From positions 1 to 47,137 of the forward strand of contig JAFYNS010000126.1 of assembly GCA_017556505.1 (NCBI GenBank): 47,137 nt of DNA. The letters run 5' to 3'. This document shows positions 1 to 7,826 of the stretch, piece by piece. The notes below the pieces were generated by a model. That model saw only the letters and a program-made list of their open reading frames with translations. It was not told where the DNA came from and made no database searches. How positions within the stretch are numbered: position 1 is the first letter of the stretch; the number at the start of each line of letters is the position of its first letter. Position numbers and translations under genes: made by a program. Source of the stretch: Bacillota bacterium. GTDB lineage: Bacteria; Bacillota; Clostridia; Peptostreptococcales; Anaerovoracaceae.

Positions 1-11
1 ACAAAAAACTT

Positions 12-50
12 AAATTGCAGGCAAAAAAGTGCTTGCAATTTTTGTTTTGT
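12..50 (+). terminator. Hairpin with T-rich tail, probable terminator of an upstream gene
   Basis: The arms AAATTGCAGGCA (12-23) and TGCTTGCAATTT (30-41) pair over 12 bp with one G-U pair and an AAAAAG loop, followed by a T-rich tract. This looks like an intrinsic terminator for a gene before the window. The 3' arm also contains the -35 box of the rpsF promoter, so the element may instead, or also, be an operator. Confidence 0.45.
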
Positions 51-61
51 ACGAGTATAAT
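33..61 (+). promoter_or_regulatory. Promoter of rpsF-ssb-rpsR
   Basis: TTGCAA at 33-38 and a perfect TATAAT at 56-61 are separated by exactly 17 bp, a good sigma-A promoter. Transcription should begin near position 68, leaving a leader of about 70 nt before rpsF. Confidence 0.8.
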
Positions 62-92
62 AATAGGGCATGAGTTTTTCGTGCAATTCTCT

Positions 93-112
93 GCGACGGG
101 AGAGACCGTCGC
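93..112 (+). promoter_or_regulatory. rpsF leader hairpin, candidate S6:S18 autoregulatory element
   Basis: GCGACGG (93-99) pairs perfectly with CCGTCGC (106-112) around the loop GAGAGA, within the predicted rpsF leader. Many bacteria have a leader in front of rpsF that binds the S6:S18 complex and represses the operon. Position and a CCG-containing arm fit that idea, but I cannot confirm the known consensus by eye. Confidence 0.35.
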
Positions 113-139
113 CATATAGTCCACAGGGAGGTGAAACAA

Positions 140-427
140 ATGACAAATTATGAAGTTATGTTCATTATCGATCCTACTTTAGAAGAAGCTAAGAAGGAAG
201 CGACAATCGAAACCGTTCAGGGCATCATCGCTAAGGATGGCGAAGTTGTAAAGACTGACGTAATGGGTATGAAGAAGCTGGCTTATCCAATCGCTAAGCA
301 CGAAGAAGGTTACTACGTAGTAGTAGAATTCAAGGCTAACCCAACCCTGCCTTACGAACTGAACAGAAAGATGAAGATTTCTGATGCTATCATCAGACAC
401 ATGATCATCAACCAGGATGAACTGTAA
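140..427 (+). CDS. rpsF: 30S ribosomal protein S6
   Basis: This is ribosomal protein S6 of the small-subunit platform, which binds 16S rRNA together with S18. The protein has the usual length (95 residues) and the family's start, MTNYEVMFIIDP, with the conserved segment KKLAYPI near residue 50. A GTG at 131 is in frame, but it lies inside the ribosome binding site GGGAGGTG, so the ATG at 140 is the start. It is first in a three-gene operon with ssb and rpsR, the order normal in Firmicutes. Confidence 0.97.
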   Translation: MTNYEVMFIIDPTLEEAKKEATIETVQGIIAKDGEVVKTDVMGMKKLAYPIAKHEEGYYVVVEFKANPTLPYELNRKMKISDAIIRHMIINQDEL

Positions 428-442
428 GAACGAGGTGTAAGA

Positions 443-856
443 ATGAACAACGTATCTTTAATCGGAAGACTGACCAGAGATCCTGAAGTAAGATATACTG
501 CAGGAACACAGATGGCTGTAGCTAAGTTCACCGTTGCTATCGATGATGGCTTCGGCGAAAAGAAGAGAACAAACTTTATCCCGGTTACCGTATTCGGCAA
601 GACTGCGGAAAACTGTGAAAAGTACCTGGCAAAGGGCAGACTGGTAGGTGTTCAGGGAAAGATTCAGACTGGAAGCTATACCAATAAGGATGGCGCAACA
701 GTTTACACCACAGATGTCGTAGCTGACAGAGTAGAATTTTTAGAATGGGGCGAAAGAAACGAAAGAAGTTCCGCACCAAGACAGTCTGGTAACATGGGCG
801 GTTTTGATGCAGCACCGGAAGGTTTCTCCGCAATTGACGAAGACATTCCATTCTAG
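443..856 (+). CDS. ssb: Single-stranded DNA-binding protein
   Basis: SSB coats single-stranded DNA during replication and repair. Residues 1-105 form the OB-fold, opening with MNNVSLIGRLTRDPEVRYT and including the VFGKTAENCEKYL segment. A flexible linker follows, ending in the acidic tip DEDIPF that recruits partner proteins. The 137-residue length is slightly short for the family because the linker is short. It sits between rpsF and rpsR and is almost certainly co-transcribed with them. Confidence 0.97.
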   Translation: MNNVSLIGRLTRDPEVRYTAGTQMAVAKFTVAIDDGFGEKKRTNFIPVTVFGKTAENCEKYLAKGRLVGVQGKIQTGSYTNKDGATVYTTDVVADRVEFLEWGERNERSSAPRQSGNMGGFDAAPEGFSAIDEDIPF

Positions 857-877
857 AAGAGAAAGGAGATAAGAACC

Positions 878-1114
878 ATGATGGATAAGAGACGTGGCGG
901 TGGCATGAGAAGAAAGAAAGTATGCCAGTTCTGCGCTGATAAGACTGAAGTAATCGACTACAAGGATGTAGAAAAGCTGAGAAAGTACGTTACCGAAAGA
1001 GGTAAGATTCTGCCTAAGAGAATCACCGGTACTTGTGCTGAACACCAGAGAGCAGTAACTACTGCAATCAAGAGAGCAAGAATCGTAGCTTTACTGCCTT
1101 ACGTAGCTGACTAA
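878..1114 (+). CDS. rpsR: 30S ribosomal protein S18, zinc-binding form
   Basis: S18 pairs with S6 in the small-subunit platform. The 78-residue protein has the family's [19 protein letters not shown] core and the basic end [17 protein letters not shown] pair near residue 14 and a later Cys and His in TGTCAEHQ suggest the cysteine-containing, zinc-binding form. The start ATG follows GAAAGGAGAT at good distance; the next codon is also ATG, so the true start could be 3 bp later. A strong terminator follows. Confidence 0.96.
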   Translation: MMDKRRGGGMRRKKVCQFCADKTEVIDYKDVEKLRKYVTERGKILPKRITGTCAEHQRAVTTAIKRARIVALLPYVAD

Positions 1115-1143
1115 TAGCAAGCAGTCAGATTAGACGAATTGAG

Positions 1144-1190
1144 AATCCCTAAATTCCTTGAAATAACAGGAGTTTGGGGATTTTTTATTT
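1144..1190 (+). terminator. Terminator of the rpsF operon
   Basis: AATCCCTAAA (1144-1153) pairs with TTTGGGGATT (1173-1182), extended by an inner CCT/AGG stem, and is followed by a T-rich run. Confidence 0.8.
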
Positions 1191-1206
1191 CTAGAATTGC
1201 ATAATC

Positions 1207-1248
1207 TGCTTGCAAATTGATTGCAATTCGCAAGCAAAATGCTATAGT
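1207..1248 (+). promoter_or_regulatory. Promoter and probable operator of the toxin-antitoxin pair
   Basis: TTGCAA (1221-1226) and TATAGT (1243-1248) are 16 bp apart. They are embedded in an inverted repeat, TGCTTGC (1207-1213) and GCAAGCA (1230-1236), that straddles the -35 box. RelB-type antitoxins repress their own operon through such palindromes, so this is the likely autoregulatory site. Confidence 0.6.
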
Positions 1249-1276
1249 AAAGATACTAATAAGGGAGGTACAGATT

Positions 1277-1582
1277 ATGGCAAGAACAGCAAATGTATTT
1301 GCAAGGGTAGAACCTGAAATCAAGGAGCAGGCAGAACTGGTTCTGGAGCAGCTGGGCATTCCGATGTCTAATGCTGTAAGCATGTTTCTGAGACAGGTTG
1401 TACTGCAGAGGGGAATTCCGTTTGAAATGAAGCTGCCGAAGAATGAGCCGCTGGCGTTTGCAGCGCTTACAAAGGAACAGTTCGATACGGAAATTGAAAA
1501 GGGTATGAAAAGTGTGAGAGAAGGTAAGGTGTATTATGCTGAAGAAGTTGAAGCAGAAATGAGAAGAGAGTTTGGTATATGA
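1277..1582 (+). CDS. RelB/DinJ-family antitoxin
   Basis: This 101-residue protein resembles the RelB/DinJ antitoxins: an N-terminal ribbon-helix-helix segment (ARTANVFARVEPEIKEQAE), the typical LGIPMSNAVSMFLRQVV helix, and a charged C-terminal half that would wrap the toxin. The reading frame is open to 1217, but GGGAGGT sits correctly before the ATG at 1277. It overlaps the toxin gene by 4 bp (ATGA), which couples their translation. It should neutralise the downstream toxin and repress the promoter just upstream. Confidence 0.85.
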   Translation: MARTANVFARVEPEIKEQAELVLEQLGIPMSNAVSMFLRQVVLQRGIPFEMKLPKNEPLAFAALTKEQFDTEIEKGMKSVREGKVYYAEEVEAEMRREFGI

Positions 1583-1878
1583 TTTGGACGATTCACTACT
1601 CTGCCGAAGCGAGGCAGGATTTAAGAGATATCCGCGAATACATCTCTGATGAACTCATGGCTCCAACAGGTGCTGCAAACCAGGTGCGTAAAATCATGGA
1701 TACAATTCGTAGGCTGGAAGAAATGCCAATGCACCACCGCTTGTATGAAGATGAACCATGGTATAGCCAGGGGCTGAGATTTCTTCCGGTTGGAAACTAT
1801 CTGGTATTTTATATTCCGGATGAAGTATCCACGACCGTAAAGATTATCCGCATTATTGTTGCGCCTCTGTCAGCCTGA
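1579..1878 (+). CDS. RelE/ParE-family toxin
   Basis: The 99-residue protein has the RelE/ParE layout: an N-terminal strand and helix with YSAEARQDLRDIREYI, a middle helix ending in RRLEEMPMHHRLY, and C-terminal strands with GLRFLPVGNYLVFYIPDE and VKIIRIIVA. RelE members cleave mRNA on the ribosome and ParE members poison gyrase; the sequence alone does not settle which applies here. It starts inside the antitoxin stop codon, the standard type II arrangement. Confidence 0.85.
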   Translation: MIWTIHYSAEARQDLRDIREYISDELMAPTGAANQVRKIMDTIRRLEEMPMHHRLYEDEPWYSQGLRFLPVGNYLVFYIPDEVSTTVKIIRIIVAPLSA

Positions 1879-1894
1879 CCTTATGCAGATATGA

Positions 1895-2086
1895 TTGCAT
1901 GTCACAGAATTAACCGATATAATGTCACCAAAGATTAAAAAGAAAGAGACCCCAGAATCCTTTGAACCATACCATTCGGCAAAAGAACGTAGACATCCAT
2001 ACTACCGGATTTATGTGAAAAATTATGTTGTCTACTACGTTGTGATTGACAATGTGATGGAAATAAGAAGACTGCTTTATAAATAA
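1895..2086 (+). pseudogene. C-terminal remnant of a second RelE/ParE-type toxin
   Basis: The frame's end reads YYRIYVKNYVVYYVVID then VMEIRRLLYK, which matches the last strands of a RelE/ParE toxin (compare LPVGNYLVFYIPDE in the intact gene just upstream). The N-terminal two thirds are missing, the only start is a TTG without a ribosome binding site, and no antitoxin partner is present. I read it as the decayed end of another toxin gene. It could also be a short expressed peptide. Confidence 0.5.
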
Positions 2087-2101
2087 GATGATAAACGAAC
2101 T

Positions 2102-2130
2102 TAGCGGACGGAGATAACCGCTATTTTATT
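2102..2130. terminator. Weak hairpin between the toxin remnant and the Cro/CI gene
   Basis: TAGCGG (2102-2107) pairs with CCGCTA (2118-2123), followed on the plus strand by TTTTATTT. It would serve the plus-strand toxin region. Six base pairs make it weak. Confidence 0.35.
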
Positions 2131-2353
2131 TGTCTTCATCATAAATAAGAAGGTCATTGGGAGTGCAATCAAAAAGCGCGCAAATCGTATCCAGGGTCTC
2201 ATATTTAATAGATTTCGTTTCGTTATTCACCATCTTGTTAAAGTTCTGGCAACTCATTCCGAGCTGTTTGTATAACCAGTACCTGGTTTTATGACGTTTC
2301 GAGAATTGAATAAACCGGATTACTGTGCTACAATAAGGTTTAATTGCAAACAT
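2126..2353 (-). CDS. Small Cro/CI-type DNA-binding protein
   Basis: The 75-residue frame carries a helix-turn-helix of the short Cro/CI type: LGMSCQNFNKMVNNE as the recognition part, then KYETLDTICALFDCTPNDLL, which is highly typical of the family. The first 25 residues are atypical, and no ribosome binding site precedes the ATG at 2353. Either the true start lies elsewhere or the gene is decaying. It is divergent from the MATE exporter only 22 bp away, so it may regulate that gene. Confidence 0.55.
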   Translation of the reverse strand: MFAIKPYCSTVIRFIQFSKRHKTRYWLYKQLGMSCQNFNKMVNNETKSIKYETLDTICALFDCTPNDLLIYDEDK

Positions 2354-2375
2354 ATTTTACAGCAGGTGAAACAAC

Positions 2376-3719
2376 ATGTCGGAAAACACACTCCATACCT
2401 ATAACAAACGGGAAATCCGCAGAGAAATTATTCTCCTCATGCTCCCTATCATCGCAGAAAACTTCCTTCAGGTATTTACAGATCTGATTGCTACGGCCAT
2501 GGTGGGACGTCTCATTGACCTGGACATTTCCGCCCAGGGGATGAGCATGAAAATCATCAATCTGGTCTACTTTATCTTCCGTGGAACCAGTGTGGCCCTG
2601 GTGATTCTCGTGGCAAAGAAGCTGACGCAGGAAGGCCTTGATGCCTGCCGCTCGATTTTCGAAAAGGCTGCAGCAGCGACTGCTGCGGTGGGGTGCGGTT
2701 TTGGTATCCTGATTTATTTTTATCCGGACTACAGTCTTCTGATTTTCACAAAAGAAGCGGAGCTGATTGTTCATGCGGTAGACTACCTGAAAATTCTGGT
2801 GTTCTGCCTTCCATTCTGGGGTGTGACTGCCTGTGTGGCTGGTGTATTTCAGGCTGACGGTGATACGAAAACGCCGATGCTGGTAGCAGTATTTGTCAAT
2901 ATACTGAACACCATTCTCTGCTGGGGACTGATTTTCGGAAATCTGGGTATGCCGGAAATGGGATATCTGGGGGCAGCACTTGCACTGGTGATTTCCAGAG
3001 CTGTGGGATGTCTGATCAGTGTATATCTTCTTTACAGCCGCCGCTTCGGTCTCTTTTCCCTCCATGGTAAGAGGATGCAGGAAGAGCGTGTGCTTCGCCG
3101 TGTATATGGAATTGCACTTCCTAATGCAGGGGAATGGATGGTCTGGCAGGCGGCTACCATTATCCTGTCCCGTGCAATCCTGTCCTTTGGACAGTCCGCA
3201 TTTGCAGCTTACCAGCTGGGGGCTCAGGTAGAAACGATTCTGGAAATGCCGGCAGTCGGCTTCAGTACTGCCGCAACCGTATTAATCTCCCGTGCTATCG
3301 GTCTGCAGAATCGGGAACTTTATGAATCCTATAAAAAAGAAATGATTCGAATCTGTTTCTGGATCAGCGTAATAACCACATCGGTTCTTGTCTTCCTTCC
3401 TCGATTCTGTATGCGGATGCTGACAGACAGTCCGGCCTTAATTGAAATTGGAATTTACTATCTTGTGATTAATGGCCTGATTCAGATCCCGATGAATGTT
3501 GGTAAGGTGTATAACGGGATTCTCCGGTCTTCCGGCTACAATACTACTCCGCTGAAGATTCAGATGCTGACAATGTGGGGAATCAGAATTCCTCTGGTGC
3601 TGCTCTGCAGTTACGTGCTGAAGCTGCCGCTGTACTCTGTGTGGTGCTGTTTCGCACTGGACCAGATGATTAAATTTGTAATTACAAAGACTTCCACCGG
3701 ACGGAAAAAAATTATGTAA
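2376..3719 (+). CDS. MATE-family multidrug/cation antiporter
   Basis: The protein has 447 residues and about 12 membrane segments in two homologous halves, the size and shape of MATE exporters, which expel drugs or metabolites in exchange for Na+ or H+. The N-terminal segment (REIILLMLPIIAENFLQVF, then TDLIATAMVGRLIDL) is the family signature, and the second half repeats it around GIALPNAGEWMVWQAATII. The substrate cannot be deduced. The start follows AGGTG. It is a single gene followed by a good terminator. Confidence 0.9.
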   Translation: MSENTLHTYNKREIRREIILLMLPIIAENFLQVFTDLIATAMVGRLIDLDISAQGMSMKIINLVYFIFRGTSVALVILVAKKLTQEGLDACRSIFEKAAAATAAVGCGFGILIYFYPDYSLLIFTKEAELIVHAVDYLKILVFCLPFWGVTACVAGVFQADGDTKTPMLVAVFVNILNTILCWGLIFGNLGMPEMGYLGAALALVISRAVGCLISVYLLYSRRFGLFSLHGKRMQEERVLRRVYGIALPNAGEWMVWQAATIILSRAILSFGQSAFAAYQLGAQVETILEMPAVGFSTAATVLISRAIGLQNRELYESYKKEMIRICFWISVITTSVLVFLPRFCMRMLTDSPALIEIGIYYLVINGLIQIPMNVGKVYNGILRSSGYNTTPLKIQMLTMWGIRIPLVLLCSYVLKLPLYSVWCCFALDQMIKFVITKTSTGRKKIM

Positions 3720-3733
3720 AAGAGGGAAAGCGA

Positions 3734-3769
3734 GGCTGCTGTATCTGCTGAATACGGCGGCCTTTTTTT
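3734..3769 (+). terminator. Terminator of the MATE gene
   Basis: GGCTGCTGTAT (3734-3744) pairs with ATACGGCGGCC (3752-3762), including two G-U pairs, and is followed by seven T residues. Confidence 0.85.
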
Positions 3770-3825
3770 AATAGTCAATTGTATATTTCATGTATATTTC
3801 CTGCTGCAGTGGCGAGGGAGAAAGG

Positions 3826-3960
3826 ATGATAAAAAGGAAAGTAAGACAGAAGTTGAATTTGGAAGGAAAAACGGAACAAAAGAGCCCAAATAAGAGCCCC
3901 TTCCGCTGTAAGGGCGGAATTTCAACATTCATCGTGTACAAAATTCGAAACAATCTATAA
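3826..3960 (+). CDS. Possible 44-residue basic peptide
   Basis: An ATG preceded by GGGAG at a 5-bp spacing opens a 44-codon frame starting MIKRKVRQKLNLEGK and ending FIVYKIRNNL. The peptide is strongly basic and has no recognisable domain. I see no convincing promoter just before it. It could be a chance frame in an AT-rich gap. Confidence 0.2.
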   Translation: MIKRKVRQKLNLEGKTEQKSPNKSPFRCKGGISTFIVYKIRNNL

Positions 3961-4086
3961 TTATTCACAATAAAGCGAAAAAACATTAAAGGAGTAAAGC
4001 GATAAAAATTTGGAAGAATACGCCGTCCGGATGCACCTTTTGGGAGGTAAAAGTATTGAAATTTTAAGTCTTAACACAAAAAGTTA

Positions 4087-4115
4087 TAGCGTGATCTCCA
4101 AAAAAAGAGTATAAT
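4087..4115 (+). promoter_or_regulatory. Probable hut operon promoter
   Basis: A perfect TATAAT lies at 4110-4115, about 80 bp before hutH. At the right distance there is only a poor -35 sequence (TAGCGT, 4087-4092). A weak -35 would fit a promoter that needs an activator. Confidence 0.4.
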
Positions 4116-4197
4116 ATATGGCAAGAAAAAGCCCATGGGGCATATGTATGTTTATTAGGTTAATGAATAAATATTTATGGGTAAAGGAGATTTTACT

Positions 4198-5739
4198 ATG
4201 GCAGTATTAATCAACGGACGTGACCTGACAGTAGAACAGGTCATCAGAGTTTGCCGTCATGGCGAAAAGGTGGAATTAACACCGGAAGCAGTTGAAGCTG
4301 TGAAGAAGGCGAGAGCTTATGTGGAAAAAAAGGTAGCGGATAAGGCTGTTGTATACGGTCTGACTACCGGTTTTGGTAAGTTTGCCAACGTATCTATTTC
4401 TACAGAGGAAACTGCACAGCTGCAGAAGAATCTGATTATGTCTCACACATGTGCAATGGGTAAGCCTTATGAACGCAAGTACGTAAGAGCTGCTATGTTA
4501 CTGAGAGCAAACTCTCTGGCAAGGGGTAATTCCGGTATTCGTCTGGAAACCCTGCAGACACTGATTGATATGCTGAACGCAGGTATTCATCCGATTGTAC
4601 CTGAAAAGGGTTCCGTTGGTGCATCCGGCGACCTGGCACCTCTGTCCTGCATCGCACTGGGACTGATCGGCATGGGTATGGTTGAATATCAGGGCGAAGT
4701 AATCGAAGCGAAGGATGCATTCGCAGCTGCAGGTCTGACTCCTGTGGAACTGGCTTCCAAGGAAGGTCTGGCACTGAACAACGGTACGCAGATGCTGACT
4801 GCAGTTGGTCTGAACACTCTGTACGATGCCATGAACCTGGCAAAGATTGCGGATATCGCAGGTGCACTGACTGGCGAAGCACTCCATGCCATCGCGAAGG
4901 CATACGACCCTAAGACTCATGAACTCCGCGGACATCAGGGCCAGATTGACGTAGCAGAAAACATGAGAACTCTGCTGGAAGGCTCCAGGAACGCACTGCC
5001 TCTGCATGCAACCAAGGTACAGGATCCATATTCCCAGAGATGTCTGCCGCAGATTCACGGTGCATCCAGAGATGCCATCAACTATGTTTATGAAGCAGTT
5101 TCCAGAGAAATCAACGCAGTTACAGACAACCCAATCGTATTCCCTGATCACGACGAAGTAATCAGCGGCGGCAACTTCCACGGTCAGCCAATGGCTCTGG
5201 CATTCGACTTCCTGAAGATTGCCATTTCCGAACTGGCAAATGTATCCGAAAGAAGACAGGAAAGACTGGTAAATCCTGCTCTGTCTGAAGGCCTGCCTGC
5301 ATTCCTGGTTAAGAACGGCGGTCTGAACTCCGGTTACATGATTGCACAGTACGCATCCGCATCCATGGTATCCGAAAACAAGGTATATGACCACCCTGCA
5401 TGTGTAGACTCCATTCCAACTTCTGCAAACCAGGAAGACCATGTATCCATGGGTGCTACTTCCGCAAGAACAGCAGCAATGGTACTGGACAATGCACAGA
5501 AAGTTATCGGTATTGAACTGTCTGCTGCAGCACAGGCAATCTGGCTCCGTCAGGAACTGGGCGAAAACGGAATTGACAACCTGGCACCTGCAACCAGGGC
5601 TGCATATGATCACATCCGCACCATCGCAGCACCGATTGAAGAAGACATCATCATGATCAATCATCTGGCAGATATGGATGAAATGGTAAAGAGCAATTCC
5701 ATCTTAGAAGCAGTAGAAAAGGTCGTAACACTGAAATAA
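4198..5739 (+). CDS. hutH: Histidine ammonia-lyase
   Basis: HutH removes ammonia from L-histidine to give urocanate, the first step of histidine degradation. The 513-residue protein has the self-processed Ala142-Ser143-Gly144 triad within VGASGDLAPLSC, which forms the MIO electrophile at the numbering typical of the family. It also has YGLTTGFGKFA near the N terminus and the QDPYSQRCLPQIHG segment. The frame extends to 4177, but AAAGGAGA marks the ATG at 4198. It is first in a tight operon with hutU and hutI. Codon choice is strongly biased, as in highly expressed genes. Confidence 0.97.
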   Translation: MAVLINGRDLTVEQVIRVCRHGEKVELTPEAVEAVKKARAYVEKKVADKAVVYGLTTGFGKFANVSISTEETAQLQKNLIMSHTCAMGKPYERKYVRAAMLLRANSLARGNSGIRLETLQTLIDMLNAGIHPIVPEKGSVGASGDLAPLSCIALGLIGMGMVEYQGEVIEAKDAFAAAGLTPVELASKEGLALNNGTQMLTAVGLNTLYDAMNLAKIADIAGALTGEALHAIAKAYDPKTHELRGHQGQIDVAENMRTLLEGSRNALPLHATKVQDPYSQRCLPQIHGASRDAINYVYEAVSREINAVTDNPIVFPDHDEVISGGNFHGQPMALAFDFLKIAISELANVSERRQERLVNPALSEGLPAFLVKNGGLNSGYMIAQYASASMVSENKVYDHPACVDSIPTSANQEDHVSMGATSARTAAMVLDNAQKVIGIELSAAAQAIWLRQELGENGIDNLAPATRAAYDHIRTIAAPIEEDIIMINHLADMDEMVKSNSILEAVEKVVTLK

Positions 5740-5791
5740 ATGAAAACCGCCGGCAGGAGATATTTTGCCGGGAAAACAGGAGGTAATATAC

Positions 5792-7816
5792 ATGTTAGAT
5801 AACAAGACTATTCAGGGCGCAATGACCATCCAGCTGGGAAATGAATACCCTGATTATCCACAGTTCCAGGAAGGCATCCGAAGAGCACCGGACAGAGGTT
5901 TCCGTCTGACCAAGGCACAGACCAGAATCGCACTGAAGAACGCACTGCGTTACGTTCCGGAAGAGCTGCACGAAAAGCTGGCATCGGAATTCATGGAAGA
6001 ACTGACTACAAGAGGCAGAATCTACGCTTACCGTTACAGACCGGAAGGCAGAATGCACGGTAAGCCGATTGACGAATATAAGGGTAAGTGCCTGGCAGGT
6101 AAGGCGTTCCAGGTTATGATTGATAACAACCTGGACTTCGATGTGGCGCTGTATCCATACGAACTGGTTACATACGGCGAAACCGGTCAGGTTTGCCAGA
6201 ACTGGCTCCAGTACAGACTGATTAAGAAGTACCTGGAAGAACTGACTGAAGACCAGACTCTGGTTGTGGAATCCGGACATCCTCTGGGCCTGTTCCCTTC
6301 CAAGCCGGAAGCTCCACGTGTAATCATCACCAATTCCCTGATGATCGGTATGTATGACAACCTGGCTGACTGGGAAATCGCAGAAGAAATGGGCGTAGCA
6401 AACTACGGCCAGATGACTGCAGGCGGCTGGATGTACATCGGACCTCAGGGTATCGTACACGGTACATTCAATACCATTCTGAATGCAGGCCGTAAGGAAC
6501 TGGGCGTTCCTGCAGACGGCGACCTGGCAGGCTACACCTTCGTATCCTCCGGTCTGGGCGGCATGTCCGGCGCACAGCCTAAGGCAGCCAACATTGCAAA
6601 CGCAGTAGGTATTTTCGCAGAAGTAGACTACTCCAGAATCGTGACCCGTCACGATCAGGGCTGGGTGGATGTTATCATGGATGACCTGGATGAAATCTTC
6701 AAGCTGGCTAACGAAAAGAAGGCTGCGAAAGAATCCATCTCCATCGCTTACCACGGAAATATCGTAGATCTGCTGGAAGCAGCAGTGGAAAAGGACTTCC
6801 ACATCGAACTGCTGTCTGACCAGACTTCCTGCCATAACGTATACAACGGCGGTTACTGCCCTGTAGGCATGACTTTCGAAGAAAGAACCAGACTGCTGGC
6901 AGAAGACCGCGACACTTTCTGCGCAGAAGTTGACAAGACCCTCCACAGACATTATGCAGCAATCAAGGCACTGACCGGCAAGGGTACTTACTTCTTCGAC
7001 TACGGCAACTCCTTCATGAAGGCAATGTACGATGCAGGCATCAAGGAAATTTCCAAGAACGGTTACGACGATAAGGACGGCTTCATCTGGCCTTCCTACG
7101 TAGAAGATATCATGGGTCCAGTCCTGTTTGACTACGGCTACGGACCATTCAGATGGGTTTGCCTGTCCGGTAAGCCGGAAGATCTGGATCTGACAGACCA
7201 GACTGCAATGGACTGCATCGACCCTAACCGCAGAGCGCAGGACAGAGATAACTGGGTATGGATCCGTGATGCGAAGAAGAACAAGCTGGTAGTAGGTACT
7301 CAGGCAAGAATCCTGTACCAGGATGCAGAAGGCAGAACCAACATTGCTCTGGCATTTAACAAGCTGGTTCGCGAAGGCAAGTGCGGCCCTATCATGATGG
7401 GACGTGACCACCACGACGTATCCGGTACTGACTCTCCATTCAGAGAAACCTCCAATATCAAGGACGGTTCCAATGTAATGGCTGACATGGCTGTACAGTG
7501 CTTTGCTGGTAACGCAGCAAGAGGTATGTCCCTCTGCGCACTGCACAACGGCGGCGGCGTAGGTATCGGTAAGTCCATCAACGGCGGCTTCGGTCTGCTG
7601 CTGGACGGTACAGAAAGAACTGACGAAATCATCAAGTCCGCAATGATGTGGGACGTAATGGGCGGCGTAGCGAGAAGAAACTGGGCTCGTAACGAAAACG
7701 CTCTGTCCACTTCCGTAGAATACAACAAGAACTATGCCGGCAAGGGACACATCACCATTCCGTTCATTGCTGACGATGAACTGGTAAACGGTCTGGTAGA
7801 TCAGTTCGTAAAATAG
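5792..7816 (+). CDS. hutU: Urocanate hydratase, long form
   Basis: Urocanate hydratase adds water to urocanate to give imidazolonepropionate, using tightly bound NAD+ as an electrophile. Features include YETGQVCQNWLQYRL-like and QMTAGGWMYIGPQGIVHGT motifs, the GLGGMSGAQPKA nucleotide-binding turn and the active-site region NGGYCPVG. At 674 residues it is over 100 residues longer than the common bacterial enzyme (about 555) and close to the long type also found in animals. The start was chosen at 5792 because ACAGGAGGT precedes it; the open frame reaches 5765. Confidence 0.95.
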   Translation: MLDNKTIQGAMTIQLGNEYPDYPQFQEGIRRAPDRGFRLTKAQTRIALKNALRYVPEELHEKLASEFMEELTTRGRIYAYRYRPEGRMHGKPIDEYKGKCLAGKAFQVMIDNNLDFDVALYPYELVTYGETGQVCQNWLQYRLIKKYLEELTEDQTLVVESGHPLGLFPSKPEAPRVIITNSLMIGMYDNLADWEIAEEMGVANYGQMTAGGWMYIGPQGIVHGTFNTILNAGRKELGVPADGDLAGYTFVSSGLGGMSGAQPKAANIANAVGIFAEVDYSRIVTRHDQGWVDVIMDDLDEIFKLANEKKAAKESISIAYHGNIVDLLEAAVEKDFHIELLSDQTSCHNVYNGGYCPVGMTFEERTRLLAEDRDTFCAEVDKTLHRHYAAIKALTGKGTYFFDYGNSFMKAMYDAGIKEISKNGYDDKDGFIWPSYVEDIMGPVLFDYGYGPFRWVCLSGKPEDLDLTDQTAMDCIDPNRRAQDRDNWVWIRDAKKNKLVVGTQARILYQDAEGRTNIALAFNKLVREGKCGPIMMGRDHHDVSGTDSPFRETSNIKDGSNVMADMAVQCFAGNAARGMSLCALHNGGGVGIGKSINGGFGLLLDGTERTDEIIKSAMMWDVMGGVARRNWARNENALSTSVEYNKNYAGKGHITIPFIADDELVNGLVDQFVK

Positions 7817-7826
7817 GAGGCCCTTT

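Larger units (their letters stand above)
3770..4197. other. Long gap between the MATE gene and hutH
   Basis: This AT-rich gap of about 430 bp holds a possible 44-codon reading frame (3826-3960), a direct repeat of AAGAGCCC (two copies around 3877-3898) and the probable hut promoter near 4110. A 72-codon minus-strand frame here (3768-3986) has no ribosome binding site and an odd composition, so I do not call it. Nothing else was recognised. Confidence 0.5.

Noticed and set aside
3768-3986. 72-codon minus-strand frame between the MATE gene and hutH
   Set aside because: No ribosome binding site, a Phe-rich AT-driven composition and overlap with the MATE terminator.
5795-7750. 651-codon minus-strand frame opposite hutU
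   Set aside because: It mirrors the codon bias of hutU, is rich in Cys, Val and His without any domain, and has no ribosome binding site. Similar long shadows lie opposite hutH (4498-5664), hutI (7839-8930) and ftcD (9568-10611).
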